Part shown: positions 1 to 7,076 of the stretch, piece after piece
How the letters are laid out: every line of letters starts with the position of its first letter
How positions within the stretch are numbered: the stretch's first letter is position 1
From: Solitalea koreensis
GTDB lineage: Bacteria > Bacteroidota > Bacteroidia > Sphingobacteriales > Sphingobacteriaceae
Length of the DNA: 64,000 bases
NCBI RefSeq assembly: GCF_900182575.1
Contig: NZ_FXSZ01000002.1
Span: 507,884 to 571,883 of the forward strand
Direction: 5' to 3'
The notes under the pieces: generated by a model
Database searches by the model: none
What the model was told of the DNA's origin: nothing
What the model saw: the letters and a program-made list of their open reading frames with translations, nothing else
Made by a program: the position numbers and the translations under genes

Positions 1-617
1 ACACCACCTGAAACCACATATTTCATAACATCTGCCGAAGGTAAATTTAAAGGTTGAACCTTATCGGCCGGAATAATATGGAATTCACCCATGATTCCGT
101 ATGAATTCGGAAAGTAAACCCCTACTTCGCCGTTCAAATTAAATTTTGAAAGATCCTTATCCGTTACAAAGCCAATTTTTTTCAAACCATAATCATTAAA
201 CTGCACTATTACCGGCTCATTAAACTTCTTTTTATCGCCAAAAAAGCTCTCCATAAAATCTTTAATGGAGCTATAAATAAGCTTAAATACGGGTATTTTA
301 TTCAGTAAACCTTCAAAATAGATATAAAGCGAATCAGAAATCACATAGGTCACAAACATACCTATCAAGGTTACCGACGTTAATACCACCAATAAACCAA
401 AACCAGGAAGATGAATGTATTGTTGCATACCTCCTATCGATCTCCACGGAATACTAACATTGATAATACTATCTACCCATGAAATTGCTTTAAAAATGAT
501 GTATAGTGACAGACCAATTGGCAATACAAATAATAAACCTTTGATAAAAAAGCCGAAAAGGGTTGTCAAGGCAATACGGTAATGAGCTTTTCGACGTAAC
601 TTGTTCATATTTTCCAT
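1..617 (-). CDS. DUF502 family membrane protein (3' end outside window)
   Basis: The complement strand reads from an ATG at 617 to the window edge without a stop, giving about 205 residues. After a basic N-terminus (MENMNKLRRKAHYR) come two hydrophobic segments at about residues 18-45 and 65-95. A soluble part follows with the DUF502-type segment YFPNSYGIMGE near the break. The family is an inner-membrane protein of unknown biochemical role, found in many bacteria and in plants. An in-frame ATG at 608 is an alternative start. The gene lies 13 nt beyond the stop of murF-alr on the same strand and may be cotranscribed with it. The C-terminus is missing only because the window starts here. Confidence 0.75.
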   Translation of the reverse strand, partial: MENMNKLRRKAHYRIALTTLFGFFIKGLLFVLPIGLSLYIIFKAISWVDSIINVSIPWRSIGGMQQYIHLPGFGLLVVLTSVTLIGMFVTYVISDSLYIYFEGLLNKIPVFKLIYSSIKDFMESFFGDKKKFNEPVIVQFNDYGLKKIGFVTDKDLSKFNLNGEVGVYFPNSYGIMGEFHIIPADKVQPLNLPSADVMKYVVSGG

Positions 618-630
618 TTTTTACTAAATT

Positions 631-3096
631 CTATTCATAAACGTAAATCCTTTTCACTCGTTGTGAAATGGCAGTAAGTAATTCATAGGGAATTGTCCCA
701 ACATGATCGGCCAATTCCTCAACCCGCAACTCATCGTTAAAAACAATTACTTCATCTGTTTCATTGCAATCAATTCCGGTAACATCAAGCATCGTCATAT
801 CCATGCAAACGCTGCCAATAATTGGAGCACGTTGTCCATTAACAAGCATAGAGCCTACCCTATTACCTAATTTTCGGTTGTACCCATCGGCATAACCAAT
901 CTTAACGGTTGCAATACGAGATGGCTTATCAACGCTGCTTCTTCTATTATAACCGATAGAATCTCCTGCCGGTACTTCTCTTATTTGTGAAATTGTAGTT
1001 TTAAGCGTTCCGATTGGTTGAAGTGCAAAATTGTTTTTTATTGCGCTATCAATTCCATACAAACCAATTCCCAAACGAACCATATCAAGCTGAGCCTCCG
1101 GAAAACGAGTTATAGCAGCAGAATTTGCAGTATGTTTAATAAATGGATAACCTAAAGCATGTTCTAATTTAGAACAGACCCGCAAGAGCGTATTTAATTG
1201 CTTATGGGTAAACTCATCGTGTTTAACCTCATCACTACCGGCCAAATGTGAAAACACTGACTGAATGTGTATTTGTGGATTTTCGCCAAGCATTTCCAGT
1301 AACTCATCTATTTGATGTTCTTCAAAACCCAAACGATGCATGCCGGTATCAATTTTAAGATGTATCCGATATTCGGTAATACCTTGATTTTTAAGGAAGG
1401 CGATAAACTCTTTAAAGATTCTAAAGCTGTAGATTTCCGGTTCAAGGTTATGTTCGATCAAACTTTCAAAGCTTGACACTTCGGGACTCATCACCATGAT
1501 TGGCAACTTAATTCCGGCTTTACGCAGATCAGCACCTTCATCAACATAAGCAACCGCCAGGTAATCCACTTTATGAAACTGAAGCACATTGGCAATTTCA
1601 TAACTTCCGCTTCCATACGAAAATGCCTTTACCATCGCCATCATTTTAGTTCGTGGCTGCAATTTCGATTTGAAATAATTCAGATTACTGATTAAAGCAT
1701 TAAGGTTAATTTCAAAAACTGTTTCATGGACTTTCAGTTCCAACAGTTTACTGATGCGCTCAAAACCAAAACTTCTTGCCCCCTTCAACAAAATGGTTTC
1801 ATCGTTAAAATTCTGATTCAAAAATTGTTCGGCAAACTCAGCTGTTGATTCAAAAAAATCAGAATTTGGAGCAAATAATGATTTAAACACATTTAGCTGC
1901 GGCCCGATGGCAATTAACCGATCAATTTTTTTTGAGCGAAGCAAGGCCGCCACTTTAGAGTAAAGTTGATTAGCAGGAATTCCCGTTTGAAAAATATCTG
2001 AAAGAATAACGGTTCGTTTATGATGTTGATGTTGTTGATGCAAGAAATCTAAAGCAATTTCTAAAGATGCTAAGTCAGAATTATAGCTATCATTAATGAG
2101 CGTACAGTTGTTAATTCCCTGCCGCAATTTCAAACGCATTTCAATGGCGGCTAACTCAGCCATGCGTTGTGCAATGACCTCATGGTTATACCCTAAGCAA
2201 ATCATCGTACTCCAACATATCACTACATTATGAATGTATGCCTCATCCGTAAACGGAATGGTAATTGAATATTGCTGATCTTTAAAACTTGCAACTAAAA
2301 CACTTTTACCTTTTGATTTTGTTATGCTTAATACGTTCAAATCAGCTTGTTCAGAAGCATCAAATGTCCAGGTGAATGTATTGGGAGAAGTAATTAAGTG
2401 TTCTTTTCCTTCGACATCTTTTGAAGAATAAATAAGCAGATTGCAATGCTTAAACAGGCTTAACTTTTCTTCTACTTTCTGTGCTTTACTGGTAAAACCT
2501 TCGTCATGCGCTGAACCAATATTCGTTAAAATGCCAATAGTGGGCTGAATGATTTCTTCCAAATGAGCCATTTCTCCCGGCACAGAAATTCCAGCCTCAA
2601 AAATGCCAAGATTGGCATCTTGATTTAATTGCCAAACCGATAATGGTACTCCGATTTGCGAGTTATAACTTTTAGGACTACGAACAATATTTTTATCAAC
2701 TGAAAGCAATTGAAACAACCATTCTTTCACAATAGTTTTACCATTGCTACCCGTAATTCCGATAACATCACGCTTGAAACCCTTGCGATGCACAGCAACA
2801 AGATGCTGTAATGCTTCCAGCGTATTGTCGAGCTTGATATAATTTACATCAGCTAATCCTATTAATGATTTATCATTAGAAACTACAAAATTTCTGACGC
2901 CAGCCTTATAAACATCAGCAAGAAAATTATGGCCATCATTTCTTCCTTTCAAAGCGAAAAATAAAGATGCTTCAGGATGAGCAATTTTTCTACTGTCGAT
3001 AATTAGGTTGATGACTGTTGAATTTCCATCGGTTAGACTAGCGTAACCACCCAGTATGTCAGCTACTTGTTTAATTGTATATCCGTTTTCGGGCAT
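631..3096 (-). CDS. murF-alr: Bifunctional UDP-MurNAc-tripeptide:D-Ala-D-Ala ligase / alanine racemase
   Basis: This 821-residue protein joins two cytoplasmic enzymes of peptidoglycan precursor synthesis. Residues 1 to about 450 are a Mur ligase: N-terminal UDP-binding region, ATP P-loop GITGSNGKT at about 113-121, central and C-terminal ligase domains. Residues from about 458 to the end are a PLP-dependent alanine racemase with the cofactor lysine near residue 490 in MVKAFSYGSGS. The C-terminal region carries the racemase beta-domain with GYADGYNR and GSVCMDMTMLDV. One chain therefore makes D-Ala and adds D-Ala-D-Ala. The fusion is established for Bacteroidota. The start is fixed by a -7 promoter box only 4 nt upstream. 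Confidence 0.96.
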   Translation of the reverse strand: MPENGYTIKQVADILGGYASLTDGNSTVINLIIDSRKIAHPEASLFFALKGRNDGHNFLADVYKAGVRNFVVSNDKSLIGLADVNYIKLDNTLEALQHLVAVHRKGFKRDVIGITGSNGKTIVKEWLFQLLSVDKNIVRSPKSYNSQIGVPLSVWQLNQDANLGIFEAGISVPGEMAHLEEIIQPTIGILTNIGSAHDEGFTSKAQKVEEKLSLFKHCNLLIYSSKDVEGKEHLITSPNTFTWTFDASEQADLNVLSITKSKGKSVLVASFKDQQYSITIPFTDEAYIHNVVICWSTMICLGYNHEVIAQRMAELAAIEMRLKLRQGINNCTLINDSYNSDLASLEIALDFLHQQHQHHKRTVILSDIFQTGIPANQLYSKVAALLRSKKIDRLIAIGPQLNVFKSLFAPNSDFFESTAEFAEQFLNQNFNDETILLKGARSFGFERISKLLELKVHETVFEINLNALISNLNYFKSKLQPRTKMMAMVKAFSYGSGSYEIANVLQFHKVDYLAVAYVDEGADLRKAGIKLPIMVMSPEVSSFESLIEHNLEPEIYSFRIFKEFIAFLKNQGITEYRIHLKIDTGMHRLGFEEHQIDELLEMLGENPQIHIQSVFSHLAGSDEVKHDEFTHKQLNTLLRVCSKLEHALGYPFIKHTANSAAITRFPEAQLDMVRLGIGLYGIDSAIKNNFALQPIGTLKTTISQIREVPAGDSIGYNRRSSVDKPSRIATVKIGYADGYNRKLGNRVGSMLVNGQRAPIIGSVCMDMTMLDVTGIDCNETDEVIVFNDELRVEELADHVGTIPYELLTAISQRVKRIYVYE

Positions 3097-3100
3097 GGTA

Positions 3101-3108
3101 CAAATATA
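3101..3108 (-). promoter_or_regulatory. -7 element of the murF-alr promoter
   Basis: On the complement strand this reads TATATTTG, an exact match to the Bacteroidota TAnnTTTG box. It ends 4 nt before the murF-alr ATG, so transcription should begin at or next to the start codon (leaderless or nearly so). No convincing -33 box was identified. Confidence 0.6.
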
Positions 3109-3109
3109 G

Positions 3110-3190
3110 TATCAAGATACAAGAATAAAGATGCCAGAAGATAGAATTAAGGGCCGAAGTGTAAGAATCGAGATACAAGAGTATAAAGAG
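3110..3190. repeat. Degenerate AT-rich intergenic repeat
   Basis: The stretch is built of imperfect copies of an 'aagatacaagaataaagat'-like unit (atcaagatacaagaataaag, atcgagatacaagagtataaag) between the divergent murF-alr and recX. Similar low-complexity units occur near 16145, 34245-34340, 36700-36795 and 46385-46480. Confidence 0.5.
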
Positions 3191-3257
3191 AACAAAATGC
3201 TATTTTTACCTCGAGAGTGCTGTCACTCCAAGCGAGACGGGGCAACCTTTAAACTAT

Positions 3258-3740
3258 ATGCAAGAAGAATCAACCAAAAAGAAACGAATCACTGATAAAG
3301 GAATTGCTTTGGCAAAAGCCGAACATTATTGCGCCTACCAGGAAAGAAGTCAGCAAGAGGTACGAACAAAATTATATGAATGGGGTTTATGGACAGATGC
3401 AGTAGAAGAAATCATTTCAGAATTAATCATAAATAACTTTTTAAACGAAGAACGATTCGCCAAAGCCTATTCGCAAGGTAAGTTCAGAATGAAAGGTTGG
3501 GGACGAATTAAGATAAAACAAGGCTTAAAGTTCAAAGGAATTTCAGAGAACTGCATCAAAAAAGGGCTGGCAATTATCGATCCTGAGGAGTACGAACAGA
3601 AACTTGCAGAAATAATTAAAAAAAAATCAGCGGTTGAAAAAGAAAAAAACGAGTTAAAAAGAAACTATAAGATAGCCAGTTATGCCATTTCAAGAGGCTT
3701 TGAAGCAGACTTGGTTTGGGAAAAAATTAAGAATTTTTAA
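3258..3740 (+). CDS. recX: Regulatory protein RecX
   Basis: A 160-residue protein of the RecX family, which binds RecA filaments and modulates recombination. It is made of the family's three-helix repeats, seen as AEHYCAYQERSQQEVRTKL, then LIINNFLNEERFAKAYSQGK with the conserved (D/E)ERFA segment, then WGRIKIKQGLKFKGIS. The length fits Bacteroidota RecX (about 155-160 aa). recA is not in this window. The gene is divergent from murF-alr, and a tRNA promoter starts within about 10 nt of its stop. Confidence 0.88.
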   Translation: MQEESTKKKRITDKGIALAKAEHYCAYQERSQQEVRTKLYEWGLWTDAVEEIISELIINNFLNEERFAKAYSQGKFRMKGWGRIKIKQGLKFKGISENCIKKGLAIIDPEEYEQKLAEIIKKKSAVEKEKNELKRNYKIASYAISRGFEADLVWEKIKNF

Positions 3741-3749
3741 AATTAGCTA

Positions 3750-3779
3750 TTGACAGAAACGGTTGTTTGCCTATATTTG
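3750..3779 (+). promoter_or_regulatory. Promoter of the tRNA cluster
   Basis: TTGAC at 3750-3754 and TATATTTG at 3772-3779, 17 nt apart, match the Bacteroidota -33/-7 arrangement. The first tRNA-Gly starts 64 nt downstream. Confidence 0.65.
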
Positions 3780-3842
3780 CATTCCCAAACGAAAGGGAAA
3801 ACAAATTAATCGCAAGATAATTCGTTTTAAAATTGAAATAAT

Positions 3843-3915
3843 GCGAAAGTAGCTCAGTTGGTAGAGCACAACCTTGCCAAGGTTGGGGTCGCGAGTTCGA
3901 ATCTCGTCTTTCGCT
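3843..3915 (+). tRNA. tRNA-Gly (GCC), copy 1
   Basis: The 73-nt cloverleaf has a GCGAAAG/CTTTCGC acceptor stem, D-arm AGCTCAGTTGGTAGAGCA, anticodon loop with GCC, and T-arm GCGAGTTCGAATCTCGT. The next bases are CCA, so this copy may encode its own 3' CCA; copies 2 and 3 do not. Confidence 0.97.
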
Positions 3916-3945
3916 CCAAGATTGTTCTTTAAAAATTTAACAACT

Positions 3946-3961
3946 ATCGATTTTAATCGAT
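3946..3961 (+). repeat. Palindrome before tRNA-Leu, copy 1
   Basis: ATCGAT-TTTA-ATCGAT forms a 6-bp hairpin directly touching the 5' end of tRNA-Leu. The identical element precedes the second tRNA-Leu at 4255-4270. It may be a processing signal, or simply part of the duplicated spacer. Confidence 0.5.
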
Positions 3962-4047
3962 GCTCTGGTGGTGGAACTGGTAGACACGCAGGACTTAAAA
4001 TCCTGTGACCCTTACAGGTCGTGCGGGTTCGATTCCCGCCCGGAGTA
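3962..4047 (+). tRNA. tRNA-Leu (TAA), copy 1
   Basis: An 86-nt class II tRNA. The anticodon arm CAGGA-CTTAAAA-TCCTG gives anticodon TAA. A long variable arm (TGTGACCCTTACAGGTCGTG region) and T-arm GCGGGTTCGATTCCCGC follow, with discriminator A. Confidence 0.97.
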
Positions 4048-4075
4048 CTAAGACTTGAAAGACAGTCTTGTATAT

Positions 4076-4148
4076 GCGAAAGTAGCTCAGTTGGTAGAGC
4101 ACAACCTTGCCAAGGTTGGGGTCGCGAGTTCGAATCTCGTCTTTCGCT
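4076..4148 (+). tRNA. tRNA-Gly (GCC), copy 2
   Basis: Identical in its 73 nt to the copies at 3843 and 4384. Part of the duplicated Gly-Leu-Gly array. Confidence 0.97.
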
Positions 4149-4150
4149 CT

Positions 4151-4187
4151 AAAGCTCCTCGAATAATTGAGGAGCTTTCTTTTTTTG
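4151..4187 (+). terminator. Rho-independent terminator after tRNA-Gly copy 2
   Basis: The stem AAAGCTCCTC/GAGGAGCTTT around an 8-nt loop is followed by a T-rich run. It would end the first half of the tRNA array. Confidence 0.85.
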
Positions 4188-4195
4188 TTTTATGA

Positions 4196-4222
4196 TCGTA
4201 ATTCGAAGTGCGTCTTTCGATC
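4196..4222 (+). pseudogene. Decayed 3' end of a tRNA-Gly
   Basis: The sequence resembles the T-arm and 3' acceptor strand of the Gly-GCC genes (attcgaag..cgtctttcgatct against gttcgaatctcgtctttcgctct). It is followed by the same spacer (attgttctttaaaaa) that follows tRNA-Gly copy 1. It is best read as the left edge of a duplicated block rather than a functional RNA. Confidence 0.65.
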
Positions 4223-4254
4223 TAAATTGTTCTTTAAAAAATTTATAAAATAAT

Positions 4255-4270
4255 ATCGATTTTAATCGAT
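4255..4270 (+). repeat. Palindrome before tRNA-Leu, copy 2
   Basis: ATCGAT-TTTA-ATCGAT immediately precedes the second tRNA-Leu, as in copy 1. Confidence 0.5.
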
Positions 4271-4356
4271 GCTCTGGTGGTGGAACTGGTAGACACGCAG
4301 GACTTAAAATCCTGTGACCCTTACAGGTCGTGCGGGTTCGATTCCCGCCCGGAGTA
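4271..4356 (+). tRNA. tRNA-Leu (TAA), copy 2
   Basis: The same 86 nt as copy 1 at 3962, again preceded by the ATCGAT hairpin and followed by the short spacer leading to a tRNA-Gly. Confidence 0.97.
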
Positions 4357-4383
4357 CTAAGACTTGAAAGACAGTCTTTATAT

Positions 4384-4456
4384 GCGAAAGTAGCTCAGTT
4401 GGTAGAGCACAACCTTGCCAAGGTTGGGGTCGCGAGTTCGAATCTCGTCTTTCGCT
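4384..4456 (+). tRNA. tRNA-Gly (GCC), copy 3
   Basis: Third identical Gly-GCC gene, closing the second Leu-Gly unit. Confidence 0.97.
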
Positions 4457-4458
4457 CT

Positions 4459-4495
4459 AAAGCTCTTCGAATATTCGGAGAGCTTTTCTTTTTTA
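4459..4495 (+). terminator. Terminator after tRNA-Gly copy 3
   Basis: AAAGCTCT/AGAGCTTT stem with a short central loop and a T-rich tail. It is a diverged copy of the terminator at 4151. Confidence 0.8.
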
Positions 4496-4611
4496 GTCCC
4501 ATTCCTACTTGAATCTATTTTCAAGTATGGTTGACTGTCAAATAAAAAATCTCAGAAAAAATCAATACTCAACTTCATCCGTACCTAAAGTTTGCTAAAT
4601 TAGTTTAACAA

Positions 4612-4684
4612 GCGATAGTAGCTCAGTTGGTAGAGTATTAGTTTCCCAAACTAAAGGTCGCGGGTTCGATCCCCGTCTATCGCT
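4612..4684 (+). tRNA. tRNA-Gly (CCC)
   Basis: A 73-nt tRNA with GCGATAG/CTATCGC acceptor stem and anticodon arm TTAGT-TTCCCAA-ACTAA, giving anticodon CCC. It is related to the upstream Gly-GCC genes but clearly diverged. A run of T follows directly at 4685. Confidence 0.92.
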
Positions 4685-4760
4685 CTTTTTTTCAATCTTT
4701 TCTCGCTCTTTTTTACTCCTATATGACTTATTAGGGCTTAAAACACTAAAACCAAATCCC

Positions 4761-4768
4761 TATCTTTG
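4761..4768 (+). promoter_or_regulatory. -7 element of the mnmA promoter
   Basis: TATCTTTG fits the TAnnTTTG consensus and lies 15 nt before the mnmA ATG at 4784. An in-frame TTG at 4766 lies inside this box and so is unlikely to be the start. Confidence 0.55.
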
Positions 4769-4783
4769 CGGTTTGAAAATCAT

Positions 4784-5869
4784 ATGAGCAAGCACGGAAG
4801 AATTTTGGTGGCTATGAGCGGCGGTATCGATAGTTCGGTAGCAGCAATCATGCTACATGAGCAAGGCTACGAAGTAATCGGCCTAACCATGAAAACCTGG
4901 GATTATGCCTCGTCGGGTTCCTCTTCTAAAGAAACCGGATGCTGCAGTCTTGATTCAATCAACGATGCACGTTCTTTAGCCGTTGATTATGGATTTCCAC
5001 ATTACATACTCGACATTCGTGAAGAGTTTGGCAATTTCGTTATCGACAACTTTGTAGATGAATACCTCGCCGGACGAACACCGAATCCTTGTGTATTATG
5101 TAATACCCACATAAAATGGGAAGCATTAATGAAACGTGCCGACAAACTCGATTGTGAATTCATTGCAACAGGTCATTATGCAAACATCCGTCAGGAGAAT
5201 GAGCGCTATGTGGTTTCAAAGGGATTAGACGACAATAAAGACCAATCGTATGTCCTTTGGGGTGTTTCACAATATAATTTAAGCCGTACCAAATTGCCAC
5301 TGGGAAGTTTTCGTAAAACAGAAATTCGTCAAATGGCAATGGACATGAATCAGATCGATCTTGCCAACAAGAGTGAAAGCTATGAAATCTGTTTTGTACC
5401 TGATAATGATTACCGTTCATTTCTGCGTCATCGTGTTCCTGATTTAGAGCAAAAAGTTGATGGAGGAAACTTCGTCATGAGCGATGGCACAATAGTAGGT
5501 AAACACAAAGGTTATCCGTTCTATACGATCGGTCAGCGCAGAGGGTTGGGTATTGCCATGGGTGAACCTGTATTCGTCACCCGTATACATCCTGAAACGA
5601 ACACAGTGGTTTTAGGACGTGAAGATGAATTATTAAAAAGTGAAGCACTGGTTCGTAATTTCAACCTTATTAAATATGGCTCTATCCAAGAACCTATCGA
5701 AGCTGTTACAAAAATACGCTACAAGGATGCCGGTACAATGAGTACTATTGTAGAAGAAAACGATAAGATTAAAGTTAGCTTTGATCACTCGGTTTCAGCG
5801 ATCGCACCGGGCCAATCAGCGGTTTTTTATGAAGGAAATGATTTATTAGGCGGTGGCTTTCTTTGTTAA
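4784..5869 (+). CDS. mnmA: tRNA-specific 2-thiouridylase MnmA
   Basis: MnmA installs the 2-thio group of wobble uridine-34 in tRNAs for Lys, Glu and Gln, using ATP and a relayed persulfide. The 361-residue protein has the PP-loop SGGIDSS at 12-18, the first catalytic cysteine in TPNPCVLCN (Cys103), the ATGHYA segment near 128 and the second catalytic cysteine in EICFVPD (Cys203). A C-terminal beta-barrel ends in APGQSAVFY. The ATG at 4784 is preferred over an upstream TTG that falls in the promoter. trxB follows 29 nt downstream and may be cotranscribed. A tRNA-modifying enzyme directly after a tRNA cluster is probably coincidental. Confidence 0.96.
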   Translation: MSKHGRILVAMSGGIDSSVAAIMLHEQGYEVIGLTMKTWDYASSGSSSKETGCCSLDSINDARSLAVDYGFPHYILDIREEFGNFVIDNFVDEYLAGRTPNPCVLCNTHIKWEALMKRADKLDCEFIATGHYANIRQENERYVVSKGLDDNKDQSYVLWGVSQYNLSRTKLPLGSFRKTEIRQMAMDMNQIDLANKSESYEICFVPDNDYRSFLRHRVPDLEQKVDGGNFVMSDGTIVGKHKGYPFYTIGQRRGLGIAMGEPVFVTRIHPETNTVVLGREDELLKSEALVRNFNLIKYGSIQEPIEAVTKIRYKDAGTMSTIVEENDKIKVSFDHSVSAIAPGQSAVFYEGNDLLGGGFLC

Positions 5870-5898
5870 TTAAATAACCAAAAATTTTTCATTTATAT

Positions 5899-6873
5899 AT
5901 GTCTGAGCAATTAGAACACATTCATTGCCTGATTATTGGATCAGGCCCGGCAGGATATACTGCAGCAATTTATGCAGCTCGTGCTGATCTTAAACCTGTT
6001 ATGTATACCGGTTTACAACCAGGCGGACAATTAACTACCACTACTGAAGTTGAAAACTTCCCGGGTTACCCTGAGGGAACTCAAGGTCCTGAAATGATGG
6101 AGGATTTCAAAAAACAAGCGGAGCGTTTCGGAACAGATGTTCGTTTTGGTATTGTTACAGCTGTTGATTTTTCGTCATTACCTCATAAAGTAACGCTTGA
6201 TGATGGTAAAACGGTTACCGCTGATTCAGTAATTATTTCAACCGGTGCTTCAGCAAAATGGTTAGGATTAGAATCTGAACAAAAATACAATGGTTTTGGC
6301 GTTTCAGCTTGTGCTGTTTGTGATGGATTTTTCTTCCGCGGACAAGAAGTTGCAATTGTTGGAGCTGGCGATACAGCTGCTGAAGAAGCAACTTACCTGG
6401 CTAAACTTTGTAAAAAAGTATATATGATTGTTCGTAAAGGTGAAATGCGTGCTTCAAAAGCAATGCAACACCGTGTTGAACATACTGAAAACATTGAAGT
6501 TCTTTTCCATACAGAAACCAAAGAAATTTTGGGCGATGGTCAAAGTGTTACAGGAGCTCGCATCATTAACAATGAAACCGGCGAAGAAAAAACCATTAAT
6601 GTTACCGGTTTCTTCGTAGCTATTGGTCATAAACCAAATACTGATGTGTTTAAAGGTTGGCTTGATATGGATGAAACAGGCTATTTAATTACTCAACCTG
6701 GTAGCACTCGCACCAACATTGAAGGAGTATTTGCAAGTGGTGATGCACAAGATCATATTTATCGTCAAGCGGTAACAGCTGCCGGTTCAGGCTGTATGGC
6801 AGCTCTTGATGCTGAACGTTACTTAGCTGCCAAAGCGCACTCTTCAGTTTATGCTGAAGAAGTATCAAAATAA
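5899..6873 (+). CDS. trxB: Thioredoxin-disulfide reductase
   Basis: This cytoplasmic FAD enzyme passes electrons from NADPH to thioredoxin. The 324-residue protein has the FAD dinucleotide fold GSGPAGYTAAIYAAR at 14-28, the redox pair in CAVC at 138-141, the NADPH fold GAGDTAAEEA near 155-164, and the C-terminal FAD motif GVFASGDAQD. Length and motif order match the low-molecular-weight bacterial TrxB family. It follows mnmA on the same strand and ends at a strong terminator. Confidence 0.97.
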   Translation: MSEQLEHIHCLIIGSGPAGYTAAIYAARADLKPVMYTGLQPGGQLTTTTEVENFPGYPEGTQGPEMMEDFKKQAERFGTDVRFGIVTAVDFSSLPHKVTLDDGKTVTADSVIISTGASAKWLGLESEQKYNGFGVSACAVCDGFFFRGQEVAIVGAGDTAAEEATYLAKLCKKVYMIVRKGEMRASKAMQHRVEHTENIEVLFHTETKEILGDGQSVTGARIINNETGEEKTINVTGFFVAIGHKPNTDVFKGWLDMDETGYLITQPGSTRTNIEGVFASGDAQDHIYRQAVTAAGSGCMAALDAERYLAAKAHSSVYAEEVSK

Positions 6874-6894
6874 GATATTTAAAAATTTAGTAAG

Positions 6895-6930
6895 AAAAAC
6901 CATTCCCCAACAAGGAATGGTTTTTCTTTT
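6895..6930 (+). terminator. Rho-independent terminator after trxB
   Basis: A perfect 12-bp stem AAAAACCATTCC/GGAATGGTTTTT with a 7-nt loop, followed by more T. Confidence 0.9.
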
Positions 6931-7076
6931 TCACAATATCCCGATTGCATAAAAACTTGGTATATTACTTTAAATTTTATTTAATAAACTGGAATTAAAC
7001 CCAATGCCATTTTTTCAATTTTAATTTGGCAGTACGCTACTTTTAAAATTCACATATCTATCAGTCAAAATAACAA

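Noticed and set aside
4330..4512. Open reading frame over the second tRNA-Leu/tRNA-Gly pair
   Set aside because: It is a translation of tRNA genes and a terminator; the RNA structures explain the sequence fully.
3843..4684. CRISPR-like spacing of repeated units in the tRNA region
   Set aside because: The repeats are tRNA genes with cloverleaf folds and terminators; no short identical repeats with unique spacers exist here or elsewhere in the window.
5160..5420. Reverse frame inside mnmA
   Set aside because: It is antisense to a well-supported enzyme gene and has no motif support.
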